48,527 nucleotides of DNA from Oscillospiraceae bacterium (GCA_015068395.1 SVKP01000028.1:1-48527); one strand, 5' to 3'. Positions 26,434 through 35,279 are shown, counted from the stretch's first letter. Program-made: numbers and translations. The notes: a model not told the origin generated them from the letters alone.

Positions 26434-27609
26434 GTGCAATGTGAGGAACGTTTTTTTAAGACCTACCACCGGGATGCGAAGGGGATCAGCTTTTCTCCGT
26501 ATCGCATTTGCCCTATTGGGGCACACAGCGACCACAACCTTGGCAAGATTACCGGATTTGCCATCGATAAAGGCATCCATATCGCTTACAGCCCGAAGCA
26601 GAACGGCGTGATCGAGCTGTCCAGCCTGCAATTTCCAAAGCGTGCGCAGTGGCATATCCGTGAAATCGGCGGCAAGACCGGCGACTGGGCAGACTATCTG
26701 CGCGGCGCGACCTGGGCGCTGGCAAAGAACCACATGCTCAGCGTTGGACTCTGCGGCGTTATCGAGGGCAGCCTGCCCATCGGCGGGCTGTCTTCTTCTG
26801 CTGCCGTGATACTCGCATTTCTGGATGCGCTGTGCAAGGTGAACGGCATTGCGCTCACTCCGCAGGGGCGGATCAGAACAGCATTTGACGCGGAGAAAAA
26901 CTATGTGGGCGTGAACGTCGGCACGCTGGATCAGAGCTGCGAAGTGCTCAGCAAGAAGGACCATCTGCTCTATCTTGATTGCGCGGATGACAGCTATGAG
27001 CTGATCCCTACTGCGACGAATATGAAGCCCTATCAAATCGCGATATTTTTCTCCGGCCTGGAACACAGCCTCGCGGGGTCCAAGTATAACATGCGCGTGG
27101 ACGAGCTGCGCGCAGGCGTCTACGCCTTGCAGGCATTTGCGGGTATGGACTATGGCAAGTTTCACGAGGCAAACGCGCGCAGCGTGCCCTATGAGACCTA
27201 TCAGATCTACAAAGACAAGCTGCCTGAGCCGTGGGCACGACGCTGTGAGCACTGGTATACGGAGTTTCGGCGCGTCGAAGCAGGCGCGGAAGCCTGGCGC
27301 AGGGGGGACATTGAGGAATACGGCAGGCTTTCGTTCGAGTCCGGCTGGTCAAGCATCCATAACTGGGAGTCCGGCGCGCCGGAGCAGATCAAGCTCTATG
27401 AGATCATGCGCGAGACGCCTGGCATCTATGGCGGACGTTTCTCCGGCGCGGGCTTTAAGGGGTGCTGTATGGCGCTGATCGATCCGGCAAAAGCAGATGG
27501 CGTCCGCGAGCGAGTGGAGCGCGAATATCTGACGGCATTCCCGGAGATGAAGGGAAAGTACAGCTTCCACCTGTGCGAGTCTGCCGACGGATTGGGTGAA
27601 ACGGTATGA
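26434..27609 (+). CDS. GHMP kinase, galacturonokinase-like
   Basis: 391 residues with galactokinase-family layout. The substrate loop near residues 21-36 reads SPYRICPIGAHSDHNLGK, where galactokinase has GRVNLIGEHTDYN. The phosphate loop LPIGGLSSSAAV is at 114-125, Asp166 in VGTLDQS is the likely base, and GGRFSGAGFKGCC is the third GHMP motif. The SPYRICPxGAHxDH form is what I recall from plant galacturonokinases, which phosphorylate galacturonate at C1. The setting between a UDP-glucuronate epimerase and a sugar-phosphate nucleotidyltransferase agrees. The GTG start at 26434 has GAGAGGAAC upstream; an in-frame stop lies just before it. Galactose itself remains possible as substrate. Confidence 0.75.
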   Translation: MQCEERFFKTYHRDAKGISFSPYRICPIGAHSDHNLGKITGFAIDKGIHIAYSPKQNGVIELSSLQFPKRAQWHIREIGGKTGDWADYLRGATWALAKNHMLSVGLCGVIEGSLPIGGLSSSAAVILAFLDALCKVNGIALTPQGRIRTAFDAEKNYVGVNVGTLDQSCEVLSKKDHLLYLDCADDSYELIPTATNMKPYQIAIFFSGLEHSLAGSKYNMRVDELRAGVYALQAFAGMDYGKFHEANARSVPYETYQIYKDKLPEPWARRCEHWYTEFRRVEAGAEAWRRGDIEEYGRLSFESGWSSIHNWESGAPEQIKLYEIMRETPGIYGGRFSGAGFKGCCMALIDPAKADGVRERVEREYLTAFPEMKGKYSFHLCESADGLGETV

Positions 27610-28352
27610 AGTGTTTGATTCTTGCCGCGGGCTATGCGACGCGGCTTTATCCGCTGACGGAAAACTTTCCGAAGCCGCTGTTGAAGGTGGGGAATAAAAC
27701 GATCCTCGACTGGCTCATCGACGATATCGGCGACGCGGCAGATGGGTTTGTTGTAATCACGAACCATAAGTTTGCACCGCACTTTCATGACTGGGCAGCG
27801 GGATGGGATATCACGGTCCTCGACGACGGGACGGAGAGCAACGAGACACGTCTCGGAGCCGTGAGAGACATCCAGTTTGCTATGGATGCGCTTGCACTGG
27901 ACGAAGACCTCCTAGTCATCGCCGGGGATAACGTGTTGGATTTCAGCCTGCGCGAGTTCATTGCTTATGCGAAGGAAAAGGGCACATCCTGCACGATGCG
28001 CTATTGGGAGGATGACGAAAGAAAGCTCCGCAAGGCGGGCGTTTCGATCGTCGCGGACGACGATACACTGCTTGAAATGTCGGAAAAGCCGACGGAGCCG
28101 CGCTCCCATTGGTGTACGCCACCGTTTTATTTCTACACCCGCGCGGACGCAAAACGGATCGCAGAGGCAACCGCGGATGGCTGCGGCACGGATGCACCGG
28201 GCTCGCTGGTTTCATGGATGTGCACGCATACGGCGCTGCACTCAATGGAAATGCCCGGAAAACGCTATGATATTGGTGATTTGAAGTCATATCGGCAGGT
28301 GTGTGAGAGTTACAAAGGGATAATGAATCCGGGAAAGAGAAAAGAGGTCTGA
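27606..28352 (+). CDS. Sugar-1-phosphate nucleotidyltransferase
   Basis: 248 residues, a single nucleotidyltransferase domain without an acyltransferase tail. [20 protein letters not shown] then [16 protein letters not shown] is the NTP-binding start; [10 protein letters not shown] carries the metal Asp; [13 protein letters not shown] the product-binding part. It is coupled to the kinase by an ATGA overlap (27606-27609). A kinase followed by a nucleotidyltransferase is a salvage pair, so the likely reaction is galacturonate 1-phosphate plus UTP to UDP-galacturonate. A dTTP- or GTP-dependent reaction cannot be ruled out from the motifs. Confidence 0.8.
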   Translation: MKCLILAAGYATRLYPLTENFPKPLLKVGNKTILDWLIDDIGDAADGFVVITNHKFAPHFHDWAAGWDITVLDDGTESNETRLGAVRDIQFAMDALALDEDLLVIAGDNVLDFSLREFIAYAKEKGTSCTMRYWEDDERKLRKAGVSIVADDDTLLEMSEKPTEPRSHWCTPPFYFYTRADAKRIAEATADGCGTDAPGSLVSWMCTHTALHSMEMPGKRYDIGDLKSYRQVCESYKGIMNPGKRKEV

Positions 28353-28356
28353 GACA

Positions 28357-29577
28357 ATGAATATTGCAGTGGCGGGTACCGGCTATGTTGGGCTTTCACT
28401 GGCAGTTTTGCTCGCGCAGCACAGCCATGTGACCGCGGTGGATATCGTGCCGGAGCGCGTGGAGAAGATCAATAAAAAAGTGTCGCCCATTCAGGACGAC
28501 TACATTGAGGAGTACCTGACCAACAAGCCGCTGGATCTGACGGCGACGACCGACCCGGAGGCGTATCGGGACGCGGAATATGTCATCATCGCGGTACCGA
28601 CGAACTACGACCCGCAGAAAAACTTCTTCGACTGCTCGGCGGTGGAGTCGGTGATTTCGCAGGTGAATGCGCTGAACCCCAACGCGTGGATGGTCATCAA
28701 ATCCACGATCCCCGTCGGTTACACGGTATCGGTGCGCGAGAAGCTGGGGACGGACCGGGTGTTGTTCAGCCCGGAATTCCTGCGCGAGAGCAAGGCACTC
28801 TACGATAATCTCTATCCCAGCCGCATCATTGTTGGCTGCGACGAAGGAACGCGCAAGGCGGCGGAGACTTTTGCGTCGCTGCTGCGCGAGGGCGCAATCA
28901 AAGAGAACATCGAGACGCTGTTTATGGGCTACACCGAGGCGGAGGCGGTCAAGCTGTTTGCCAATACCTATCTTGCGTTGCGTGTGAGTTACTTCAACGA
29001 GCTGGACACCTATGCCGAGATGAAGGGACTGGATACGGCGGACATCATCCGGGGCGTCTGTCTCGACCCGCGCATCGGGGATCAGTACAACAACCCGAGC
29101 TTCGGCTACGGCGGTTACTGCCTGCCGAAGGACACGAAGCAGCTGCTGGCGAACTATCAGGATGTGCCGGAGAACCTGATTCAGGCGATCGTGGAGAGCA
29201 ACCGCACACGCAAGGACTTTATCGCCGACCGCGTGTTGGAAAAAGCGGGGTACTACACTGCGTCGTCGATGTGGAACGCGGCAAAGGAGCGGCCCATTAC
29301 GATCGGCGTGTATCGGCTGACGATGAAGGCGAACAGCGACAACTTCCGCCAGAGCAGCATTCAGGGCGTGATGAAGCGCATCAAGGCAAAGGGCGCGACG
29401 GTCATTATCTACGAGCCGACGCTGGAGAACGAGACGACGTTCTTCGGCAGCCTTGTCGTCAACGACGTGGAGAGATTCAAGAAAGCCTCCGACGCCATCA
29501 TCGCCAACCGCTACGAGAGTGTGCTGGACGATGTGAAGGATAAGGTGTATACCCGGGATTTGTTTAGAAGAGATTGA
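28357..29577 (+). CDS. ugd: UDP-glucose 6-dehydrogenase
   Basis: 406 residues, the short bacterial form. NAD-binding [16 protein letters not shown] at the start, STIPVGYT and [11 protein letters not shown] in the middle, and the catalytic cysteine in [15 protein letters not shown]. It oxidises UDP-glucose twice to UDP-glucuronate, which the epimerase at 25339 can convert to UDP-galacturonate. An ATG at 28357 follows AAGAGGTC. It is the last gene of the main operon; a new promoter follows at 29617. UDP-ManNAc dehydrogenase is the main alternative, but the short spacing and SPEFLREG-type motif favour UDP-glucose. Confidence 0.9.
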   Translation: MNIAVAGTGYVGLSLAVLLAQHSHVTAVDIVPERVEKINKKVSPIQDDYIEEYLTNKPLDLTATTDPEAYRDAEYVIIAVPTNYDPQKNFFDCSAVESVISQVNALNPNAWMVIKSTIPVGYTVSVREKLGTDRVLFSPEFLRESKALYDNLYPSRIIVGCDEGTRKAAETFASLLREGAIKENIETLFMGYTEAEAVKLFANTYLALRVSYFNELDTYAEMKGLDTADIIRGVCLDPRIGDQYNNPSFGYGGYCLPKDTKQLLANYQDVPENLIQAIVESNRTRKDFIADRVLEKAGYYTASSMWNAAKERPITIGVYRLTMKANSDNFRQSSIQGVMKRIKAKGATVIIYEPTLENETTFFGSLVVNDVERFKKASDAIIANRYESVLDDVKDKVYTRDLFRRD

Positions 29578-29616
29578 GACGATTCGAAATTTCCTCAGTC
29601 TACCATTGCATATATG

Positions 29617-29645
29617 TTGCAATTGGAAAGATATTGTGATATAAA
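29617..29645 (+). promoter_or_regulatory. Sigma-A promoter before the two Wzz-like genes
   Basis: TTGCAA (29617-29622), a 17-bp spacer and TATAAA (29640-29645), 40 nt after the dehydrogenase gene. Transcription would begin near 29652, which rules out an upstream in-frame start at 29614 and supports the ATG at 29707. Confidence 0.7.
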
Positions 29646-29706
29646 TATTCTGTTAGGCTATTGTCAAAATGGCGGTATGTATTCATTCTTTGAAAGGAAT
29701 CCATCA

Positions 29707-31158
29707 ATGAAATCTGTATTATCTCTGCAAAAAATGTTTGCTGAATTGAAAAAACTGGTTTGGATTTGGCTTGCACTTGCCGTCGTGGTCGGTATTGTCA
29801 TCGTTATGCGCAATTATCAAAATCAAACCGGACAAGGGATCGCCAAGGCGCAGGTCAATTTCAGTTATGACGGCATTGAATCCGGAACCGATCCGCAGGG
29901 AAATAACTTTGAGCCCAAGGAGATGAAAAGCGCTGAAATTATTCGCGCTGCCGCCACGGAAATCGGTCTTAGTTTGGACGAAGAAGGCATTGCAAAGATC
30001 CAAAAAAACATAACCATCAGCGGGAATGTTTCGGAGGATATCCTCAAGCAGATCACGGAATACAACTCCATTTTTCAGAGCGGGGAAACCGCTTCGACCG
30101 CAAGTGTGCAGAGCAAGTCCTTTTTCCCGACACAGTACACTGTAACCTTCCGATATGCCAATGCTGGCTATAACCTGGAACAGGGAAACGCGCTGCTTCA
30201 GGCAATTCTTTCCGCATATAAACAGCATTTCTACAGCAGCTACGGGTATAACGCTTCGCTGGAGCAGTCCCTTCAGGCATTGGATTATCATGAATATGAT
30301 TACGAGAAGGCAACCGATTTCTTCAACGCAGAGCTGGATCTGCTTTCGGGATACGTGAAGGGTTTGCAGGAAACGGATAGCACAGGCTTTTGCGCGGAGT
30401 CGACCGGCCTCTCTTTCGCTGATTTGATCGATACGGCGGATACCATACGCACAAGCGATTTGAAAAAGATTTCCGCCTATGTTTCGTCGAACAATTTGAC
30501 GAAGTCTCGTGAGGAGCAGATCGGCTATTACAAGTATAAAATTCAAACACTGGAACGAAACAAGATGACTACGGAGGCGAAACTGACCGTTCTGAATGAA
30601 CTGATTGAGAATTACGCCAAGACCAGAGCGGTCGTTTCCGGTTATAGTGGGGAAAGCGCCGATGGTTCGACCTCTTATTCCTTCACAACTCCGTCCGCAA
30701 CATATGACGATTTGGTCAACCAGCGGGTCACGGCGCAAGTCAATATCAGTTCTTATCAGAGGCAAATTGACCTCTATACTTCGCGTATGCAGAGCCTCAG
30801 CACAGAAAGCAGCACAGGCAGCGCGGCTAAGGTGGAAGAAATGCTGGAAGCTGTAAATCTAAAGGTTGACGCGTTGATTGGGGCGACAAGCAAAACGGCG
30901 AGCGAGTATTTTGAGACGACCCGACTGGCCAATGCGGTCGATACAAGAGTGACTGCGGACGGTTCGCCGCGTTCCTTCAAAAGTGTTGTGAAAAGCTCGG
31001 TACGTGACGCTGCGATTGTCGAGCTGTTCCTTGGGGGAGTTTATTTGCTTTGCGCAACTGTGATGGCGCTGCTTCCGCAGGGGTGGCTTCGGAAGAATAG
31101 AGAGGCGCAGGCCGAGCCAAAGAAAAAAACGCGCGGAGTGCATGAAAAAAAGCACTGA
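29707..31158 (+). CDS. Wzz-like polysaccharide chain-length/co-polymerase membrane protein
   Basis: 483 residues. One membrane helix near residues 18-34 (VWIWLALAVVVGIVIVM) and a second near 440-460 (LFLGGVYLLCATVMALLP) flank a large helical extracellular region with heptad-like runs (residues 250-400), the layout of Wzz and YveK co-polymerases. The ATG at 29707 has GAAAGG upstream. No Walker motif or tyrosine-rich tail is present, so it is not fused to a BY-kinase, and no Wzc-like kinase is in the window. It is paralogous to the next gene: both have an (Y/N)xxYDY motif after a conserved segment and a matching T/SGxxF..L block. Probable role: setting polymer length or helping export. Confidence 0.75.
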   Translation: MKSVLSLQKMFAELKKLVWIWLALAVVVGIVIVMRNYQNQTGQGIAKAQVNFSYDGIESGTDPQGNNFEPKEMKSAEIIRAAATEIGLSLDEEGIAKIQKNITISGNVSEDILKQITEYNSIFQSGETASTASVQSKSFFPTQYTVTFRYANAGYNLEQGNALLQAILSAYKQHFYSSYGYNASLEQSLQALDYHEYDYEKATDFFNAELDLLSGYVKGLQETDSTGFCAESTGLSFADLIDTADTIRTSDLKKISAYVSSNNLTKSREEQIGYYKYKIQTLERNKMTTEAKLTVLNELIENYAKTRAVVSGYSGESADGSTSYSFTTPSATYDDLVNQRVTAQVNISSYQRQIDLYTSRMQSLSTESSTGSAAKVEEMLEAVNLKVDALIGATSKTASEYFETTRLANAVDTRVTADGSPRSFKSVVKSSVRDAAIVELFLGGVYLLCATVMALLPQGWLRKNREAQAEPKKKTRGVHEKKH

Positions 31159-31169
31159 GGAGACAGAAT

Positions 31170-32678
31170 ATGGATTCGGAAAAGAATATTCAATTGACGG
31201 TTGTCCGCCCATCCGAGGATGATGCGAATGGGCTTCGTATAGACCTGTTTTCAATCTTTGCATGGATAAAACGCCTCTTTGTGCTGTGGCTTGTATTTGC
31301 CATTTCTGTCGGCGCGATTGCAGGCGCTGCGGGAGCGTGGAGAAAAAGCGTCAGTGATGGGAACGGAAATGCAATGGCGCTGATCCAGTATGAAGGAACG
31401 AACGCGCAAAAAGGAATGGATCCAAATGGGCAAGCCCTTGATACCACAAAGCTTCAGTCGGCTGCTGTGGTGGAGGAGGCAATGAAGGAAGCCGGGATCG
31501 ACCTGCAGAAGATGGACGTGTTGCGTCGTGGTATTACGGTAAAAAGCGTGCTTTCAAGCGATGCGCGGAACCGTATGGCGCTTTACTACAATATCTTGGA
31601 CCGCAGCGCCAGTACGGAGGCGGTCAAGCAGCTCCTTGATATCAACCTTGCTGCGTCGCAGTTTATTATCTCCTTCAACTATAAAAACGCGGGACTGACG
31701 CGTGAAGAGGGAGCCCAGTTCCTAAACTCACTGCTCAACGCATATCGTTCGTATTACGAGAGAACCTACAACTACAGCGATACGATCGGCACCACCTTGA
31801 AGGTAATCAATTACAATGACTACGATTATTCTGAGCAAGTAACCCTTTTCTCTGATGCATTGAACGATTTACAGACTTACATCTCCACGGTCATGCAGAC
31901 CGACACGACAAGTTTCCGCTCCAGTCAGACGGGCTATACCTTTGATAACCTTTTGCAGCAGACCAAGAGGCTTCGGACGATTGAGCTGGACCGCGTCACC
32001 TCCTTCGTTTCGATTAACTGCGTTACCAAGGAAAGTGCGGAGCAGGCAATCGCGTATTATGAGTGGCAAATTCGAGAACTAAATGATAGCCGGACTATTG
32101 AGGAGGCGCGTAAGGCATCCCTGACCGATTCGATTGCAGCATATGAAAGAGATCTGCTGGTCTATACCGCTAACGGAGAGGCTGTCAATGCGACCGATGC
32201 ATCTGAAAAGGATACGTATGACACGCTGGTTCAGCAGAAGCTCAATACACAAAACAGGATCGCTTCCTACACAAGTAAAATTGATACCTATGAGAAACTG
32301 ATCGAGGGCTTGCGGGTGCAAAACACTGCAACGCAGAGCACAAAGGACAAGGCGGAGGAATACCTTGCCGACCTGAGTGAAAAGGTGAACCGCCTGGTTG
32401 AAAATGTCCGGGAAACCGCAGATGAGTACTATGAGAAGGCGTCGCTTGCCAATACGGTGAAAATACAGGTCCCGGCTGTGACGTCCGAGCCGAAAACAAC
32501 ATTGGGCAGCGCGAAGAAGTACATCCTTATTGCTGAGGCAGTTGTGCTTGTTTTCTATTTGGGTGCTGCGTGTATATGCGGCATTAGAGAATCAAATCCC
32601 GAAAAGAGACTGAAAAAAACAGCAGACACGGCGGGAGAAAATCGTGCTGTGGATGACGAAGCGTCGCTGTGTACGTAA
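31170..32678 (+). CDS. Second Wzz-like chain-length/co-polymerase membrane protein
   Basis: 502 residues, same plan as its upstream neighbour: a short cytoplasmic N terminus, a helix near residues 36-55 (LFVLWLVFAISVGAIAGAAG), a long helical extracellular region, a second helix near 450-473 (YILIAEAVVLVFYLGAACIC) and a basic tail. Shared blocks include VINYNDYDYSEQV against LDYHEYDYEKAT in the first protein, so tandem duplication is likely. It starts 11 nt after its partner with GAGGAGAC as ribosome site. The pair may form a mixed oligomer. Its stop lies 20 nt from the convergent recombinase gene, which marks the end of the polysaccharide locus. Confidence 0.75.
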   Translation: MDSEKNIQLTVVRPSEDDANGLRIDLFSIFAWIKRLFVLWLVFAISVGAIAGAAGAWRKSVSDGNGNAMALIQYEGTNAQKGMDPNGQALDTTKLQSAAVVEEAMKEAGIDLQKMDVLRRGITVKSVLSSDARNRMALYYNILDRSASTEAVKQLLDINLAASQFIISFNYKNAGLTREEGAQFLNSLLNAYRSYYERTYNYSDTIGTTLKVINYNDYDYSEQVTLFSDALNDLQTYISTVMQTDTTSFRSSQTGYTFDNLLQQTKRLRTIELDRVTSFVSINCVTKESAEQAIAYYEWQIRELNDSRTIEEARKASLTDSIAAYERDLLVYTANGEAVNATDASEKDTYDTLVQQKLNTQNRIASYTSKIDTYEKLIEGLRVQNTATQSTKDKAEEYLADLSEKVNRLVENVRETADEYYEKASLANTVKIQVPAVTSEPKTTLGSAKKYILIAEAVVLVFYLGAACICGIRESNPEKRLKKTADTAGENRAVDDEASLCT

Positions 32679-32698
32679 AGAAGACGGGCCTGAGGTTT

Positions 32699-34270
32699 TT
32701 ACAGCTCTTTCTCCAGCAACGCGCTTAACGCATCAGAAAACCGGTATGTTATTTCAATATGCCTGCCTTCAAAAACGCGGATGACCTCAACTGCTTGGGC
32801 TAGGGCTGCGCGGTCAAGTGCAGATACCTGCCCCGTACGCAGCAGCTCGTCCACCCATGGACGAGGCGGTAAAGCTTTCGACGCATCCCGTTTTTCGAGC
32901 GCAGCCAGCTGCTCGGCAAGCTTTTCCTCCTGCAAAGCATAGTCCTCACTGTATCGGAGAAACTCTTCGCGGCTGAGAAGCTTGTCACGGTAATCCTCAT
33001 AAGCGTCTTGCTTTAGCCGTTGAACACGCGCAAGCGCGGCTTCCAGACGTTTCCTGCCGCCGTCGCTATGCTCCATGGAACTGGCGGGGACTTGACTTTG
33101 CTCGACAAGCTTTTTTAAATCACTAACCTGTGAAATGATCTTATTCAGGTCGTCCAGTACGATCTGGATAAGATCATTTTCTTTAATGTAATGACTGGAG
33201 CATGCGGTGAAACCGTAGCGGTGGTAGGAACCGCAGGAGTAAGTTGTTCTGCCGCTCCAAGTGGTCTTCGTCATTGCTCTCCCGCAGTCGCCGCAGCGCA
33301 AAAAGCCTGCGAAAAGTCCGACGTTTTCTGTAAAGTCTGCTGGCTTGGCGTGGCTGACAATTACCGATTGAACCGTATCCCACAGGTCTCGTGAGATGAT
33401 GGGCTCATGTGTTCCCTCGACAATGATCCACTTGCTTCTGTCAGCCGTCCTTGCCCTCGCGTGCATTCCCGCGCGGACAGATCGGTTGGATACCATGTTT
33501 CCAATGTATATTTCATTCCTGAGAATCTTATGCACCGTGGAATAGGTCCAATAACAGGTTTGCTGCAGCCGCTTGCTGTTTGTATATTTCATTCCCATCA
33601 TACGCTTGTAGTCGCTTGGGCAGGGAACACCTTCTTCGTTGAGTGCTTTTGCAATCCTGACCTGACCGATGCCGCCGGCCGTCATTTGGAAGATCCGCTC
33701 AACAACCTTTGCCGCGACCGGATCAATAATCAGGCGATTCTTATTCTCTGGGTCTTTGAGATATCCATAACAGGCAAATGCGCCGCAGAACTCGCCGCGC
33801 GTTTGTTTTGCCCGAAACGCAGTACGCACCTTTTCGGATATATCCTTGGCGTACTGGGTGTTGAACACGTTCTTGAGTGGAAGAAGCATGTCATATGGGC
33901 CGCGAAGACTGTCGACTCCGTCGTTGATGGCAACGAAACGAACATTTTTTTGCGGGAAATACCGTTCGAGGTAGTATCCCATGTCAATGTAATCACGCCC
34001 AAAACGTGAAAGGTCTTTCACAATTACACAATTGATTTTTCCTGCATCGATATCTGCAAGCATCCGCTTGAACTGCTCCCGGTCAAAGTTTGTCCCTGTT
34101 GCGCCGTCGTCGGGATACAGATCAACAATGTGGAAATCTGGATGAGAATGGCAATAATCCTCGATACATCGCCTTTGATTGACAATGCTGTCGCTTTCTG
34201 CCTTGTCGCCGTCTTCGCGGGACAGACGGCAATATGCCGCCGCCCGCCAGCTTGCTTTTGCGGCGTCCAT
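32699..34270 (-). CDS. Large serine recombinase (TnpX/resolvase family)
   Basis: 523 residues. The N-terminal resolvase domain has the nucleophile Ser17 in YCRLSRED, then DDGATGTNFDREQFKRML and VKDLSRFGRDYIDMG. The central recombinase domain ends near TVHKILRNEIYIGNMV. A zinc-ribbon follows (LRCGDCGRAMTKT and YSCGSYHRYGFTAC), then a coiled coil of about residues 370-450. These enzymes excise and insert circular elements at short sites without a divalent metal. It lies with a TnpW-like gene two bases upstream and points against the polysaccharide locus. No other transposon genes or clear ends are visible nearby, so the element may be reduced. The C-terminal domain looks intact. Confidence 0.92.
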   Translation of the reverse strand: MDAAKASWRAAAYCRLSREDGDKAESDSIVNQRRCIEDYCHSHPDFHIVDLYPDDGATGTNFDREQFKRMLADIDAGKINCVIVKDLSRFGRDYIDMGYYLERYFPQKNVRFVAINDGVDSLRGPYDMLLPLKNVFNTQYAKDISEKVRTAFRAKQTRGEFCGAFACYGYLKDPENKNRLIIDPVAAKVVERIFQMTAGGIGQVRIAKALNEEGVPCPSDYKRMMGMKYTNSKRLQQTCYWTYSTVHKILRNEIYIGNMVSNRSVRAGMHARARTADRSKWIIVEGTHEPIISRDLWDTVQSVIVSHAKPADFTENVGLFAGFLRCGDCGRAMTKTTWSGRTTYSCGSYHRYGFTACSSHYIKENDLIQIVLDDLNKIISQVSDLKKLVEQSQVPASSMEHSDGGRKRLEAALARVQRLKQDAYEDYRDKLLSREEFLRYSEDYALQEEKLAEQLAALEKRDASKALPPRPWVDELLRTGQVSALDRAALAQAVEVIRVFEGRHIEITYRFSDALSALLEKEL

Positions 34271-34272
34271 AC

Positions 34273-34398
34273 TTATGACCCTGACTCCATATGCGCCCGA
34301 ATCAGGTCTGCAACGACCTCCTCCACCGTCCGGGTCCCGGTAAAGAGGCGGTCCACGGTATACAGGCGTTCTTCCTTATTCTTGTTCTGGTTCTTCAT
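34273..34398 (-). CDS. Small TnpW-like protein of the recombinase element
   Basis: A 41-residue frame just upstream of the recombinase on the same strand, with a perfect AGGAGG 13 nt before its ATG; it ends two bases before the recombinase start. Residues 12-36 include LYTVDRLFTGTRTVEEVVAD then LIRAHM, the pattern I associate with the small 'transposon-encoded TnpW' proteins that accompany TnpX-type recombinases in Clostridia. The biochemical role of TnpW is not known to me. Spacing suggests co-translation with the recombinase. Confidence 0.7.
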   Translation of the reverse strand: MKNQNKNKEERLYTVDRLFTGTRTVEEVVADLIRAHMESGS

Positions 34399-34491
34399 TT
34401 TTTGCGCCCTCCTTTGAAAAAACTCTTTCCACTTTATGCATGCCCGTCTCTGTTCATGCCGTCATCGGACCGCCGCAAAATGTCGTCACCA

Positions 34492-34869
34492 TGGGGAGCG
34501 GACAACACGCAAAAGATCCTGGACGTTCTGGATGAGTACGGCGTAAAGGCGACGTTCTTTGTCGTAGGCGCATGGGCGGAGCAGTACCCGGAGACGGCAA
34601 AGGCAATCGTGGAGCACGGCCATGAGCTGATGAACCATTCCAGCAAGCACGACCACTACAATTCCCTGACCGCGGACCAGATCGTGGCGGACGTCAACAA
34701 ATGCAACGATACGATCGAGTCGATGACCGGCGTGCGGCCCACCCTGATCCGCTGCCCCTACGGCGAGTATGACGATCATGTGATCTGCGCCATTCGCTCT
34801 ATGGGTATGGAGCCGATCCAATGGGATGTGGAGCGATCCCAAACAGCTTCAAGTGCTGATAAATACTGA
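34492..34869 (+). pseudogene. Fragment of a polysaccharide deacetylase (NodB domain)
   Basis: The stretch WGADNTQKILDVLDEYGVKA, then TFFVVGAWAEQYPETAKAIV, HELMNHSSKHDHY and RPTLIRCPYGEYDDHV, is clearly the first two thirds of a NodB-type deacetylase, including the zinc-binding HSxxH-like motif. The usual SFDA strand before WGAD, which carries the catalytic Asp, is missing. After PIQWDVE the sequence departs from the family and stops 13 residues later. Both ends are therefore broken, at about 34490 and 34835. It is most likely a relic left by recombination next to the mobile element, and cannot be active. Confidence 0.8.
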
Positions 34870-34930
34870 GCTGGAGACAATTGCAAAGGAGGGCAGCACG
34901 GTGTTATACTCAGGTAGTTATTCGCGGTGA
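34832..34930 (+). pseudogene. C-terminal fragment of an unidentified protein
   Basis: Starting exactly where the deacetylase homology ends, a different frame reads 32 protein-like residues, SDPKQLQVLINTELETIAKE then GSTVLYSGSYSR, closed by TGA at 34928-34930. There is no start codon or ribosome site. The helix-then-strand pattern and clean stop suggest the tail of a real protein joined here by recombination. I do not recognise the family. Confidence 0.35.
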
Positions 34931-35130
34931 AACGCAGCCTTGTTTTGCACTTTCCTAATATGTTCTATCTTCTTTCTCGTTTTATCTCGTTATGATATCT
35001 GTTTCAGTCCTGTACTACCCTGTCTCGGGGTTTTACAGGATTTTTCTTTTTCCCCAGCAAATTGATTGACGTCTTCGAAACTGTCACCACAACCCCCTTA
35101 TAAACCGATTTGTACATAACATCATTATAA

Positions 35131-35254
35131 GGGCAACGGCCTATGTAACGACTGCCCTGCGGCACATGGGAGTGCCGGGGTCACCCAAGGCCCAGGGCAC
35201 GACCTTCTATGTGCCTTTGCAGAGGCAGGAGGCACACTCCGCGCGCCGTTGCTC
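35131..35254 (+). ncRNA. Candidate structured RNA or replication-origin structure upstream of the RecQ-like gene
   Basis: The only notable content of the 349-nt gap 34931-35279. A closing 10-bp helix (35131-35140 with 35245-35254, one G-U pair) encloses three further helices: TGCCCTG with CAGGGCA (35153-35159 / 35193-35199), inside it CGGCAC with GTGCCG (35160-35165 / 35172-35177, 6-nt loop), and a hairpin TGCCT/AGGCA (35212-35216 / 35223-35227) extended by GTGCC/GGCAC (35211-35215 / 35231-35235) as an alternative. The closing helix ends 26 nt before the helicase ATG. It could be a cis-regulatory leader, a small RNA, or a DNA origin of the replicon. I match it to no known family. The AT-rich flank 34931-35130 shows nothing else. 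Confidence 0.5.
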
Positions 35255-35279
35255 TTGATCCTATGGTGAGGGGGTTCCT

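Noticed and set aside
25564-27252. Antisense open frame of 562 codons opposite the epimerase and kinase genes
   Set aside because: It is complementary to two well-conserved enzymes, contains no family motif, and arises from the codon bias of the real genes.
28396-29622. Antisense open frame of 408 codons opposite UDP-glucose dehydrogenase
   Set aside because: It shadows an unmistakable ugd gene; the His/Arg-rich composition is typical of complement translation.
33407-34009. Plus-strand frame of 200 codons within the recombinase gene
   Set aside because: It is antisense to conserved recombinase motifs and has no ribosome site or recognisable domain.
34291-34491. N-terminal extension of the deacetylase frame
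   Set aside because: This part overlaps the TnpW-like gene on the other strand and has no deacetylase similarity, so it does not rescue the fragment as a functional gene.
35131-35254. tRNA or a known riboswitch class at this position
   Set aside because: No cloverleaf or T-loop sequence is present, and I could not match the conserved cores of the c-di-GMP, THF, ZTP, cobalamin or purine riboswitches; it is left as an unclassified structure.
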